Below are positions 25,134-34,714 of a stretch of DNA of 64,000 nucleotides, in pieces. The notes beneath the pieces are model-generated. The model was not told the origin of the DNA. It ran no database searches and worked only from the letters and a program-made list of their open reading frames with translations. The DNA comes from Thorsellia kenyensis (GTDB taxonomy: Bacteria; Pseudomonadota; Gammaproteobacteria; Enterobacterales; Thorselliaceae). The stretch spans positions 38,658-102,657 of the forward strand of contig NZ_JBHLXE010000024.1 in assembly GCF_042432445.1 (NCBI RefSeq), read 5' to 3'. The position numbers were made by a program, and so were the translations under genes. The number at the start of each line of letters is the position of its first letter. The stretch's first letter is position 1.

Positions 25134-26741
25134 TCACGCAAAAATTCGTGTAAGTATACCGATGATAATCACTAAAAAAACTATAAAAGGCAACAATTTT
25201 TTTATGATATTACCCTCTTGTCCTAGAATACCTGCTGTTGTTACTCCAAGCAATAAATTTGAAGGTGAAATCATAGTCCCCACCGCACCACCACCTGTTT
25301 GTGCTGCGAGCAACAGAGCAACATTTTTACCCGTAATTTCAGCCATTGAGGATTGAAATTCAGCAAATAAAATATTTGAGCTCACATTACTAGATGACAT
25401 AAAAGTTCCTATCATACCAACAAGTGGTGTAAAGTAAGTATAATAGCCACCAGTAACAGTAGCAGTGCCTAGGGCGAGAACCCCAATTTGATTACTTCCA
25501 TTCATGACTTTACTCATTATCAATAATAACATAATTGATAAGGCAGGAGGTACGGACTTTTCAATCGTTACCCTGAGCATTTTTGATGTTTCTGCCTTTT
25601 TAATCAAACCTTTTGCATAAAAAAATATATAAGTAATCAAAGCAGATACCAACAAAAAAAATCCGGAATGGGTAAACCAAGCTACCTGCCCATAAATCTC
25701 TATTGCGGGATTTTCAAATCCATACCCTGTAGTCGTTCTTGCAAAGGACAGACTCATGGTAAATTGTCCTAAATATTTTTTTATCGAAGGAACAATTAAT
25801 ACAATCGCTGAGAGAAAAACTAACACAAGATAAGGTAATAATGCCTCAAAAAAACTAATTGAGGTCGATTTTGTATCATTATTTGTTGCAAAAGTACGGT
25901 CACTAGCCACATTCTCTATGCGGCATGGTATTGATTTCCCTTGATAGCAAGGAAGTTTTGCTATCAAAAAAATCACGCCCAGTGCTATAGTACTAGGTAC
26001 AACAGCACTCAAAGCGCTAAAGTAATGGGAGGTGATCATTTGTCCTACAAAAAAAACACATCCCAAGATCACTATGGCAGGAAACCCATGTTTTATTGCC
26101 CTCATTCCGCCATAAATATAAGCAATAAGAAATCCAGAAAATGACACTACAATTCCGGTAAATAGCGTAGTCCAAAGTGCTGTCTCTAGATATAAAGGGC
26201 TTGTTGGATTTATTCCTATTTGTTGCATCAATGCCTGCCAGCCTAATCCTAAGGTGCCAAAAGTACCCGCCCAAGAATGTCCTATCAAAGGAATAGCGAC
26301 TGCATAAAAAGGTCTAATACCAATGCCTATAAGTATCGGAGCTGTCACTGCAATAGGCACACCAAATCCTGAGGGCCCCTGTAGAAAACTGGCAAAACAC
26401 CAGCCAATGGCTAGCACTTGTAGAAACCTATCTGGGATCATTTGTGTAAGAGCTTGCTGAATCGATTTAAAGGCATTAACTTTAAGACTTAATTCATATA
26501 AAAAAATGGCTGGAATAATCACCGCGATAATAGAGAGACTGTTCCATACCCCTTTCGTTATTTCGACGCTCAATGTCAAAATCGGTGCTTTAAAAACAAA
26601 AAAAGCGGTTATTAACGTCGTTATTAGCCCAAAGATAGCAGCATCTACTACTGCCCACTGTCGGATAATGAGCAGATAAAGCAACAACACGATCGGCAAA
26701 ATAGCCGCCGACCATGTTAATAAACTGACAGGGGTCGTCAT
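25134..26741 (-). CDS. LctP-family permease (lactate/glycolate permease type)
   Basis: This 535-residue polytopic inner-membrane protein is of the L-lactate permease family. Family features include IIVPAIFLYEL-like early helices, the conserved SFLQGPSGFGVPIAVTAPIL region (SFLQGPSGFG), PLIGHSWAGTFGTLG, and the C-terminal AAQTGGGAVGTMISPSN. Known members carry L- or D-lactate and glycolate. The start codon overlaps the stop of the allG-type gene by four bases, so the two are translationally coupled. That coupling, and the likeness of oxamate to pyruvate/lactate, suggest it exports oxamate or moves glyoxylate/glycolate. This is inference from context. Confidence 0.9.
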   Translation of the reverse strand: MTTPVSLLTWSAAILPIVLLLYLLIIRQWAVVDAAIFGLITTLITAFFVFKAPILTLSVEITKGVWNSLSIIAVIIPAIFLYELSLKVNAFKSIQQALTQMIPDRFLQVLAIGWCFASFLQGPSGFGVPIAVTAPILIGIGIRPFYAVAIPLIGHSWAGTFGTLGLGWQALMQQIGINPTSPLYLETALWTTLFTGIVVSFSGFLIAYIYGGMRAIKHGFPAIVILGCVFFVGQMITSHYFSALSAVVPSTIALGVIFLIAKLPCYQGKSIPCRIENVASDRTFATNNDTKSTSISFFEALLPYLVLVFLSAIVLIVPSIKKYLGQFTMSLSFARTTTGYGFENPAIEIYGQVAWFTHSGFFLLVSALITYIFFYAKGLIKKAETSKMLRVTIEKSVPPALSIMLLLIMSKVMNGSNQIGVLALGTATVTGGYYTYFTPLVGMIGTFMSSSNVSSNILFAEFQSSMAEITGKNVALLLAAQTGGGAVGTMISPSNLLLGVTTAGILGQEGNIIKKLLPFIVFLVIIIGILTRIFA

Positions 26742-28156
26742 TTAAGATACCTTGCTGCGAATGCTTTAAGTGCACTAACCATGATAGCCATAGGCGGTGT
26801 CACTATACCAGCTCCGACTTGCCCAACACCCGCCATTTTATGTGCTACTCCCGTATTGATGATAGGTAATAATCCTGTAGCTACCACCTTACGTATATCG
26901 ATACCAAGTGCTACTCCTGCAAAATCCATAGTCGGTATGGGTAAATCATTATTAAGTCCCGTCGCTATTTCTCGCATTGATTCAGTGTATTTAAAGGCTT
27001 CATAGACACTTTCTGCCCCTACAAAGCGTACTACAGCTGGCGCAGCTCCCATTGCCATTCCCCCTATGCCATAACACTCAACAATAGCAGAATCACCCAT
27101 ATCAGGGTTCGCATCTGCTTCACTATACCCTGGAAAATAAAGTGCATTAGGTTTAAGACATGGCGCTTCGAACCATTCTTTACCCAGACTACTGACGTTA
27201 ATACCAAAATTGACGCCATTACGGCTCATTGCAGTTAATACTGTACAATATGGAATATCTCTTACAGTATCTGCAATTGCTTTAGTTGCAGCCATAGCAA
27301 GATTTAGGAAAAATTGTTCATTTTTTTTAGCAACGAATTCCACAATATCTTTTGCATGTTCATTACCCTGGGTTGCTTCAGTTAATTCCCCACTGATTTG
27401 ACGATAAAAAAGCAAACTTGCAGCGACATTACGTTGATGCATCTCATCTCCCATCGTCAATGCTTGAGACATTATATTTTTAAGGTTTATACCACCAGAA
27501 GCTATTAATGCTTTATCTAAAGCAGGTGCTAATACTTTTTCTAACCAATGTAAGCGTTCAATGACTTCAGTTCCATTCGCACCAAAACGCATTACTTTAC
27601 CAATGCCCTCATTAATAGTGGAATAGGCCTTATTGCCATAGGTTTCATTTTCAACTTCAAAGAGCGGCATAGAATAAGATATCATGCCTGTCATCGGACC
27701 TACACATTGATTGTAATGATTAGGACCATAAGTGATTTCTCCACTTTGCATTAATTTAATGGCTTCGTCATCAGTCTTTGCTAAACCCTCATACTTTAAA
27801 GCTCCAATAAAGGCGCCCTGCATCGGACCACACATCTCCTCCCATGCAATCGGTGGTCCAGCGTGATAAATGCTCTTTTTAGTCATTCCTGGGATGACTT
27901 CATGTGCATAACGAATTCTCTTGAGCACTGGCTGGCCTGCTCTCATTTTATCAAATGCTTCGTTATTGGCTTTATCAATGAGACTGTCACCTTTTTCATC
28001 CACCAGTTCAGTGGCTAAACGGAATAAAATATTTATCAATTCCGTGTCACCTTGCGCAGGAGGTTTCCAATCTAAATTAACATGAGGTATTTCATTTTTT
28101 TCAAACGCGTGTAAAAAACTATCAACCCCTAGATTTATGACATTTTGTCCAGACAT
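26738..28156 (-). CDS. allG: DUF1116 protein YlbE/AllG, oxamate carbamoyltransferase subunit
   Basis: This 472-residue DUF1116 protein has the family's conserved blocks: MRAGQPVLKRI, HAGPPIAWEEMCGPMQGA, YGPNHYNQCVGPMTG, the SRNGVNFGI strand, YFPGYSEADANPDMGDSAI, and GVGQVGAG near the C-terminus. E. coli FdrA, YlbE and YlbF have been reported as the oxamate carbamoyltransferase AllFGH, which phosphorolyses oxalurate to oxamate and carbamoyl phosphate. It lies 16 bp after allF and overlaps the permease gene by four bases. Confidence 0.9.
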   Translation of the reverse strand: MSGQNVINLGVDSFLHAFEKNEIPHVNLDWKPPAQGDTELINILFRLATELVDEKGDSLIDKANNEAFDKMRAGQPVLKRIRYAHEVIPGMTKKSIYHAGPPIAWEEMCGPMQGAFIGALKYEGLAKTDDEAIKLMQSGEITYGPNHYNQCVGPMTGMISYSMPLFEVENETYGNKAYSTINEGIGKVMRFGANGTEVIERLHWLEKVLAPALDKALIASGGINLKNIMSQALTMGDEMHQRNVAASLLFYRQISGELTEATQGNEHAKDIVEFVAKKNEQFFLNLAMAATKAIADTVRDIPYCTVLTAMSRNGVNFGINVSSLGKEWFEAPCLKPNALYFPGYSEADANPDMGDSAIVECYGIGGMAMGAAPAVVRFVGAESVYEAFKYTESMREIATGLNNDLPIPTMDFAGVALGIDIRKVVATGLLPIINTGVAHKMAGVGQVGAGIVTPPMAIMVSALKAFAARYLK

Positions 28157-28172
28157 GTTCTATACTCCTTTA

Positions 28173-29702
28173 TTATTTATTTACAACTACACGACAAGCC
28201 CAAGTCGCAGCAATAGCATTACTTTCAAATACACGAACTCCTGCATCGGCAAGCTGATTGGCTACGGTTTGACGTGCTGGAATATCCTTTTCTGTTCCAC
28301 ATACCGAAACTACAACTATTTTTTCATCACTTTTCCCTTTCGACAGCTTTTTAGCTCTTTCTAAGGCTTTAACAAATGCCTCAGCTTGCCCTTCTGCAGC
28401 CCCAAAACCAATCACTAAATCAGCAATAACAACAGCAACATCTTCATCTAATAAAGTGTTTACTAAATGTTCCATTCTCAGTTCAGGTGCCATCATAGGG
28501 TGAGGTCTACCTACAGTAAATTCATCATCTCCAAAGTCCCAAAAACAGTTACCTACACTCGGCATAGAGGCCGTAACCGTATTAAATCCTGCGACTGAAA
28601 GGTTGGAATAAAGTTCTTTTCCAATAATTTTACCTGCTATTTCAGCCGATTCTTGGCATAAGGTACCACCACTGAAAAGTCCTCGAATATACTTACCTTT
28701 GGGTTTTGCTAAATCAGGTAAAAGGCTGAATTTTTCTTTGGTATTCAAACCATGATGAGCAAGCTCTGCGAGTAAACAAGCAAAATCAGTTAGGTTCTCA
28801 GCATAAGGAACGTTTGCAGCTTTTTCAGTATCGTAATTTTCAGCACCTAAAAAATGAACTGCTACTTTTTTACTCGCTTTGCTCGCAAGCTCAATTAAAC
28901 GCGTACGGGTTTTAGCTCCGGGAGGCTTACCAACAATACCGATAATTTTAGTTGTTTCATCTGCAATTAAACGCTCAAACGCACTTATGGCGGTTATTCC
29001 TCCAATTTCGTCTTTGAGATCTCGTCCGCCTGTTCCATACGCTTGGCTAATACCTACTCCCAACCTATCTAACAAACATGTCACTTCTTGTAGTCCAGTT
29101 CCAGATGCTCCAATTACCCCGACTGGTCCTTTACCGATGGTATTAGCAAATGCATATGGCACTCCATCAATAATAGCAGTCCCACAATCAGGTCCCATTA
29201 CTAAGCACCCTTTACTTTTAGCCAATTGCTTCAAGGCTAGTTCATTTTCAAGTGAAATATTATCACTATATAAAACAACATCGCAGCCTTTTACGACAGC
29301 TGTCGCTGCTTCATACTGTGCGTAATCGCCAGCACAACTAATAAGTACCGTTGTTTTGCCTTCGAGCTCATTTAAAGCCTTGGTAATGGTAGTGGGAATT
29401 TCTTTACCTGCTTGCCCTTGTTTTTTAGGAGCTGCATCAAGTAATTCCTGAACTTTTGCAAGACAAGTTTCGATGATGTCCTCTTTCGCTCTCACAGCAA
29501 TCGCTAGATCATCAGCTTTGGCTTGGTTTATTTCATCAGTCAACAACCCTGATGTTTTATATAAATCCTTATTTCTATCTGTGGCCATCATTGCTGAAAT
29601 TTGCTCTGCTCCACTTTCTTCTTTTGCTTGTACAGATAATTTCATTAAAAATACAGAATCTCTGTAGGTATCCTTAAGGACAATTGATTTGACAACTGAC
29701 AT
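28173..29702 (-). CDS. allF: FdrA/AllF, oxamate carbamoyltransferase subunit
   Basis: This 509-residue FdrA-family protein has a succinyl-CoA-synthetase-like architecture without a CoA role being proven. Visible are LVMGPDCGTAII, the Rossmann-type GPVGVIGASGTGLQEV, AYGTGGRDLKDE, IIGIVGKPPGA, GLFSGGTLCQE and a C-terminal VIADLVIGFGA and VVSVCGTEKD. Its neighbours DUF1116 and DUF2877 complete the trio reported as AllFGH. The gene is separated from the upstream allH by a 182-bp gap that contains a 15-bp tandem repeat. Confidence 0.9.
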   Translation of the reverse strand: MSVVKSIVLKDTYRDSVFLMKLSVQAKEESGAEQISAMMATDRNKDLYKTSGLLTDEINQAKADDLAIAVRAKEDIIETCLAKVQELLDAAPKKQGQAGKEIPTTITKALNELEGKTTVLISCAGDYAQYEAATAVVKGCDVVLYSDNISLENELALKQLAKSKGCLVMGPDCGTAIIDGVPYAFANTIGKGPVGVIGASGTGLQEVTCLLDRLGVGISQAYGTGGRDLKDEIGGITAISAFERLIADETTKIIGIVGKPPGAKTRTRLIELASKASKKVAVHFLGAENYDTEKAANVPYAENLTDFACLLAELAHHGLNTKEKFSLLPDLAKPKGKYIRGLFSGGTLCQESAEIAGKIIGKELYSNLSVAGFNTVTASMPSVGNCFWDFGDDEFTVGRPHPMMAPELRMEHLVNTLLDEDVAVVIADLVIGFGAAEGQAEAFVKALERAKKLSKGKSDEKIVVVSVCGTEKDIPARQTVANQLADAGVRVFESNAIAATWACRVVVNK

Positions 29703-29842
29703 TTAAATCCCTCTCTAATATCAACTAATGAACCGTATCAACTTGATGTTAATACTTTTATTGCCACTCCTGTAGCAAATAACGTGAAACTTATCTAAAC
29801 AAGATAAATCCTACAAAAAAATTGAAATACCTTTTTAATTAT

Positions 29843-29899
29843 TTATTACCTTAATTATTACCTTTTTAGTTATTGCCTTTTTAGTTATTGCCTTTTAAT
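29843..29899. repeat. 15-bp tandem repeat at the 3' end of allH
   Basis: On the plus strand, units at 29855-29869, 29870-29884 and 29885-29899 share the core TTATT(A/G)CCTTTT, preceded by a 12-base partial unit at 29843-29854. The allH stop codon lies in the last unit. Read on the coding strand each unit holds AAAAGG and TAA, so the array repeats a ribosome-binding-like sequence and stop codons. Confidence 0.7.
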
Positions 29900-30976
29900 G
29901 ACTAAAGTGGCAAACCACGTCCCAACCAAAGCATCTATTCCAGAGCTATGCCCAATTTTTTGTAAAACGACTAATGATGCAATAAATTCTTCTTGTTCAT
30001 TCATTTTGTTAAGTGTGAGTTTTACACCTTCTACTTGTGCAGCTGTTTTCAGTAATCGAGCGAAATTGCTCATGCAATCAGTTAAGGCAACGGAGAAATA
30101 TCCCTCTAATGCACTATTCAAGAAGGCTTGGCTAATACGATTTGTATTTTCTTTAATATTATGAGTTATAGATACCGTCATATCTAATAACTCTGTTTGC
30201 CCAAAGTAGCGTAAACCTGCTATAAAGCCTACAATAAAATCATCTCCAGCAGGAGTTAACCCTTCACCATGCCCTATTAATTGGTTTAATCCTGTTGAAA
30301 TGTAGGGTTCATGTTTCAATATTGCCCCCAAATACAACCACCGTAGTGCACTTAAGATCTCAATTAAATAAGCACTGTTCAGGCTATCATGCTGATAATT
30401 TTTCCTTGTAAAATTAATGAATCTATTCTCTAAAGCTAGATCTATAAGGGCATCAAAATAGCGGGCAACGCTTGCTCTTGCAGTAGTAATATTTAGAGTA
30501 CCCTTCGCAAAGCGATCAAATAAAGGTGCATTAATCAGAATGGGAAGTAACTTTCCAAGGCCTATAGTTGAAATTCTATTCATTTCATCACTCAGCTCAT
30601 CACTGTATATTGCTGTTGGAAATTCTGAAAATATATTAATGTGCCAACGGTTTCCCAACGATAAAAAACAGTCCTTCGTTTTCATCTCACTAGTCTGCAA
30701 GCTAATCCTTCGATCTAATTTGCATGTTGTGTCTACCAATTCTAATGAAATCAAAATATTTTCATGCATTTTTTCAGTACAATAAGCCAAAAGTGTATCA
30801 AAGTCAGAAATCCGGATAGATAAACTACTCAATGAAATTCTATCAGGTGTGAAGCAAATGATTTTTTTATTGCCAGAAACTTCCATGCAATATATCGCTT
30901 TAGAAAAACAAGCCAAAACTTTTAATTGTTTAAACTCACTCAAGTTTACATAATTGGATATATCAACAATTCTCAT
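29885..30976 (-). CDS. allH: DUF2877 protein YlbF/AllH, oxamate carbamoyltransferase subunit
   Basis: This 363-residue protein belongs to DUF2877. The diagnostic block GHGEGLTPAGDDFIVG lies near residue 235, and IGHSSGIDALVG near the C-terminus. The N-terminal 150 residues are less conserved. E. coli counterpart YlbF (AllH) is the third component of the oxamate carbamoyltransferase with FdrA and YlbE. It lies 56 bp after allB on the same strand. The last codons are part of a 15-bp tandem repeat. Confidence 0.86.
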   Translation of the reverse strand: MRIVDISNYVNLSEFKQLKVLACFSKAIYCMEVSGNKKIICFTPDRISLSSLSIRISDFDTLLAYCTEKMHENILISLELVDTTCKLDRRISLQTSEMKTKDCFLSLGNRWHINIFSEFPTAIYSDELSDEMNRISTIGLGKLLPILINAPLFDRFAKGTLNITTARASVARYFDALIDLALENRFINFTRKNYQHDSLNSAYLIEILSALRWLYLGAILKHEPYISTGLNQLIGHGEGLTPAGDDFIVGFIAGLRYFGQTELLDMTVSITHNIKENTNRISQAFLNSALEGYFSVALTDCMSNFARLLKTAAQVEGVKLTLNKMNEQEEFIASLVVLQKIGHSSGIDALVGTWFATLVIKRQ

Positions 30977-31032
30977 TTACTCACACCTTACTTTAAATAG
31001 TTAGATAACTTAGTTATTTGTAAGTTATACCA

Positions 31033-32394
31033 CTATTGCTGGTGTTTTAAAATAAAACGACCTTGAGTATTTTCAATTACTCCACGATAAATGTCATAAA
31101 TAACCTCGCCACGTCGAATTGTTTTGATAATTTGGGCATTGATGGTTCTGCCTACATAAGGACTTAACTTATGACGATATTCTAAATCTTCATGCTTCAG
31201 TGTGTAGGAGGAATTAGGTGCTATGATTGCAATATCTGCATCTTTACCTAATGCGATACTGCCTTTATTTCTGAGCTTAAATCTGTTAGCTGCATTTGTC
31301 GCCATGAGCTTTGAAAAATGGACTAGTGACATACCTCTTTTTTGTACCGCTTCATCAAACATTAAATCTAGACTATTTTGAACACCTGCAATGCCACCCC
31401 ATGCTTCCATCATATTTCCCTCCTTCATATGAGGTAGGCAAGGAGAGTGATCTGAGCCCAAAAAGTCTATTTCTCCTGCAAATAATTTATCCCATAACCG
31501 CTTTTGATTATTTTTGTCTCTTAAAGGAGGAGAACATTTAGCGAGTGTGCCTATCTGTGCAAATTCTTCAGTACTGATTGTAAAATAGTGCGGACAAGAT
31601 TCGCAAGTTGCGTCCTGACCTTGCGCACGTGCTTTAGTTACTTCCTCAACTCCCTCGGGGCTACTAACATGACAAATATGGATAGCACAATTGGCTATTT
31701 TTGCAAGATATAAAACCCTTCGTATCGCTTCGACTTCTGCAAATACAGGTCTTGAATTAACGTAATCTTTTGCTGTCAGTCTTTTTTCTACTATCGCTTC
31801 ACGTCCTAACCCATCGCAAATAGCTGCATTTTCGGCATGAACTGCTATCAAACTATTAAACTCAGCGATTTGTGAAACCCCTTTAAAAAAGTCATAATCA
31901 TTTACTTCACTAAAATCATTATCGAGTGTTTTGTCTCCACACGTTGCGACAAAACATTTATAAGCAACAACCCCACCTTCTTCTAATTCATGCAATTTAT
32001 CTAAATTATTTTGAACAAGTCCGCCAAAAAGTGCAATATCCACGGTTAGCTTATTATTTGCTGCCTCGAATTTAGCAGCCAAAGAGGGGCCATCTACGGT
32101 TGCAGGTAGTTGGTTTAAAGGCATTTCGATTAAGGTTGTTACCCCTCCTTTTGCTGCAGCTCTACCCGCAGTCTTATACCCTTCCCACTCCGTTCTGCCT
32201 GGTTCAGAAATATGCATGTGAGGATCGACCATTCCTGGCATGACTATCTGTCCTGATGCATCGATGGTTTGCCTAGCATCGCCTAACTCATGCCCTAATG
32301 CGACAATTTTACCTTGTTTAATTGCAATATCTAATTTGAGCGCATCATTTTCTAAAACGACCATTCCATTTTTTATCAACATATCATATTTCAT
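31033..32394 (-). CDS. allB: Allantoinase
   Basis: AllB hydrolyses (S)-allantoin to allantoate. This amidohydrolase has a full metal-site set: DPHMHI near residue 60, a lysine in VAYKCFVA for carbamylation, IAVHAEN, IHICHVSSPEG, and GSDHSPC. With the ATG at 32394, preceded by AAGGAT, the protein has 453 residues, the size of E. coli AllB; an upstream in-frame ATG would add 12 residues. It follows the MFS gene by 255 bp, a gap long enough for a separate promoter. Confidence 0.96.
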   Translation of the reverse strand: MKYDMLIKNGMVVLENDALKLDIAIKQGKIVALGHELGDARQTIDASGQIVMPGMVDPHMHISEPGRTEWEGYKTAGRAAAKGGVTTLIEMPLNQLPATVDGPSLAAKFEAANNKLTVDIALFGGLVQNNLDKLHELEEGGVVAYKCFVATCGDKTLDNDFSEVNDYDFFKGVSQIAEFNSLIAVHAENAAICDGLGREAIVEKRLTAKDYVNSRPVFAEVEAIRRVLYLAKIANCAIHICHVSSPEGVEEVTKARAQGQDATCESCPHYFTISTEEFAQIGTLAKCSPPLRDKNNQKRLWDKLFAGEIDFLGSDHSPCLPHMKEGNMMEAWGGIAGVQNSLDLMFDEAVQKRGMSLVHFSKLMATNAANRFKLRNKGSIALGKDADIAIIAPNSSYTLKHEDLEYRHKLSPYVGRTINAQIIKTIRRGEVIYDIYRGVIENTQGRFILKHQQ

Positions 32395-32649
32395 AACATA
32401 TCCTTGTTCATATAGATGACAAAACTTCAATATTAAAATCAGGCCTTAACTTGTTAATCTATAATCTAAACTTTATAGACTTGAGACGTTTACATTCCTA
32501 TTAATGCAGCCCTATTAATGCACCTACTCTTTAATCATTGCTTTCATATAGAACATTATTAATAGTTATTTTTTGCTGATCAAGCAATACGATTAAATTT
32601 TAATGATGTACGGCTTGATCTTTCTTGCTTTTTAAATTACCAACTAAAA

Positions 32650-34029
32650 TCACTCTACAGGCTTACCAAATGTTTCTTGCGCAAAAAGCACTGAGGTAAA
32701 TAAAATGACGTAAAATATTGCAATCATGGTAAACATACCAGGTATTCCACCATATGCCCCATCAAATTTTAATATTTTTCCAGCAAAAATTGGCGCTAAA
32801 GAACCAGCACAAGATCCTAGCGCTAGAATAAATGCGGTACCAAACCCCCTAAATTTTGTTGGATATAACTCAGGCGCATACATCCATAACGTTGTGTTTA
32901 GTAGTAACACACTGAACTGAAAAAATGCACCAAACAATATGACTTGAAACATAGAATTCGCTACAAAAGCAAAACATAGCGCCATAGCTGTTGCAAGTGT
33001 AGCTCCTAGCATAAGTACCCTTTTACGTGGAACATAGTAACCCAACCAAGCGGCAGTAATGGCACCTAATAAGCTACCTGTTTGCATAATGATAGTAAAA
33101 GTGAAGCTTTTTTCAATTGTTAACCCTTTTTCAACCAGAATTGTAGGCATAAGGCTTAAAACTGAAATTTGAGAACCATAAGCCATACTGACGGCAATAC
33201 CAATGATTATGGTACGTATTAATAATTTACCTTGGAAGATCCCTTTCCATATCATTAAGCGACTTTCCATTTCAATTTTTGGAACTTGAGCAGTAATGTA
33301 TGGCGTCGTATTACCTTGATATGAGAGTTTACCTGACGATAAAATACTTAAGACTTTATTGGTCTCTTCTACCTTGCCCTTAGATAATAGATATCTTGGT
33401 GACTCCGGTATATATTTTCTAAAGTAGAAGATAATGAGTGTAGGCACAAAAAGTGTGACATAAAGATAGCGCCAATTTCCTTCTGTGGGTATTAAAGTAA
33501 ATACACCTAATGCAATAGCTGGAGCAAGCATATTAGCAAGTCCACCACCCCCTACATTTACCAATCCAACCGCTGTACCTCTGAACCGTGTTGAACAAAA
33601 TTCAGAAAGAATAGTGACAGCAGTAGATATTTCTCCCCCTAGACCAAATCCGACCACCGCACGACTAAAGAGTAAGAATCCGTAATTCGGAGAAATTGCA
33701 CAAAGTACACTCCCGATGGCAAAAAATCCAATATTAAAACGTAGCATCACACGTCGACCATATAAATCAGAAAAATAACCTGAAGTAATACGCCCAATAG
33801 CTGCAAAGATAAAGGTTACAGTATTTAATAACCCAATTTTTTCTGGTGTAATACCCCAGTACTCTTTAAGTAAAGGACCGATTAAACCGATTGTATTTTG
33901 TTCAAATACATCAAACATGACCCCTGCTAAAATCAATATTAGAATGACTTTGTGGGATTTAGTTACGCCAATTGTATCAAGAGAATTTTCTAATTGTTCT
34001 TGACCTTGTTTTTGAGCATCCTTACTCAT
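32650..34029 (-). CDS. MFS transporter, candidate allantoin/ureide uptake carrier
   Basis: This 459-residue major facilitator has an N-terminal polar tail of about 25 residues and 12 helices. Motifs are FDVFEQNTIGLIGP in helix 1, GYFSDLYGRR in loop 2-3, VVGFGLGGEIS in helix 4, IPESPRYLLSKGK after helix 6 (as in sugar and aromatic acid porters), and PELYPTKFRGFGTA in helix 10-11. It is not of the NCS1 family used for allantoin uptake in enterics. Its position between the racemase-like gene and allB makes ureide uptake likely, by inference. GGAGG precedes the ATG. Confidence 0.85.
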   Translation of the reverse strand: MSKDAQKQGQEQLENSLDTIGVTKSHKVILILILAGVMFDVFEQNTIGLIGPLLKEYWGITPEKIGLLNTVTFIFAAIGRITSGYFSDLYGRRVMLRFNIGFFAIGSVLCAISPNYGFLLFSRAVVGFGLGGEISTAVTILSEFCSTRFRGTAVGLVNVGGGGLANMLAPAIALGVFTLIPTEGNWRYLYVTLFVPTLIIFYFRKYIPESPRYLLSKGKVEETNKVLSILSSGKLSYQGNTTPYITAQVPKIEMESRLMIWKGIFQGKLLIRTIIIGIAVSMAYGSQISVLSLMPTILVEKGLTIEKSFTFTIIMQTGSLLGAITAAWLGYYVPRKRVLMLGATLATAMALCFAFVANSMFQVILFGAFFQFSVLLLNTTLWMYAPELYPTKFRGFGTAFILALGSCAGSLAPIFAGKILKFDGAYGGIPGMFTMIAIFYVILFTSVLFAQETFGKPVE

Positions 34030-34048
34030 ATAGCCTCCAAAAATTAAA

Positions 34049-34714
34049 CTAGTTTTCTTTTAGTAATTTTTTCATATGTGAAACAGCGGATTTAATAGGC
34101 GCAATCACTGGTTGATTGAGCTCTTGACATATTTCGGCAGCAATTTCTGCAAATGGGCCTCCTCCAATAATTGCCGCCTTGGCTCCATCCTTTTCGAATG
34201 AGTGCTCGCAGGTCTCTTTTAAGGCATTTTTCAATAAAAGTGGATCTTCGGTAATTTTTTTCAAATCTCCTTGAGGTATTTTGACCCCTATGAAATATTC
34301 TTCAAACCCATGTCGATGTACTTTTTTGTTAAGATTATCAACTAATGAGCTTGTTGTTGTGACAATTACAAAAGGCTTCGGTGGATCTTGACTAACCACT
34401 TCAACCATACTCGCATAACCAATTCCGGTAATTGGTAACGAGAAAGTCCCTTGTAATTCTTCAAGTCCAGGATCACTATAAGCGGCAATAATCACTCCTC
34501 TATATTCCCCCGATTGCTCTGCTTGCTTAGCTATTCTCACCACTTCTAAAGCAGCTAGTCGTTGATCTTCATCAGTGGTTAAAAGCTTTGGTACGCCTTT
34601 AGCTGCTTCACCTATTACCTGAAATTCTCCATCGGCATGTCCATTTGCAATATTGACCATCATGTTCAGAGTCTCAATAGAGCTATTTGGATTGATTAAT
34701 AGGACTTTTGTCAT
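34049..34714 (-). CDS. Asp/Glu/hydantoin racemase-fold protein lacking both usual cysteines
   Basis: The 221-residue product opens with MTKVLLINPNSS, the signature of allantoin/hydantoin racemases. Such enzymes use two cysteines, in contexts like ACFGDPGL and LGCAGMA. Here the matching segments read IAAYSDPGL (Ala at about position 78) and IIGGGPFA (Gly at about 185). The only cysteines are elsewhere, at about 169 and 196. A two-cysteine racemase mechanism therefore seems impossible. It may be a divergent enzyme of another reaction on ureides. The ATG at 34714 is set by AAGGAG eight bases upstream. It follows allD and precedes the MFS gene by 19 bp. Confidence 0.82.
   Translation of the reverse strand: MTKVLLINPNSSIETLNMMVNIANGHADGEFQVIGEAAKGVPKLLTTDEDQRLAALEVVRIAKQAEQSGEYRGVIIAAYSDPGLEELQGTFSLPITGIGYASMVEVVSQDPPKPFVIVTTTSSLVDNLNKKVHRHGFEEYFIGVKIPQGDLKKITEDPLLLKNALKETCEHSFEKDGAKAAIIGGGPFAEIAAEICQELNQPVIAPIKSAVSHMKKLLKEN

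Noticed and set aside
34049..34714. Straight annotation as allantoin racemase
   Set aside because: Both cysteines needed by the known mechanism are missing, so only the fold family is claimed.
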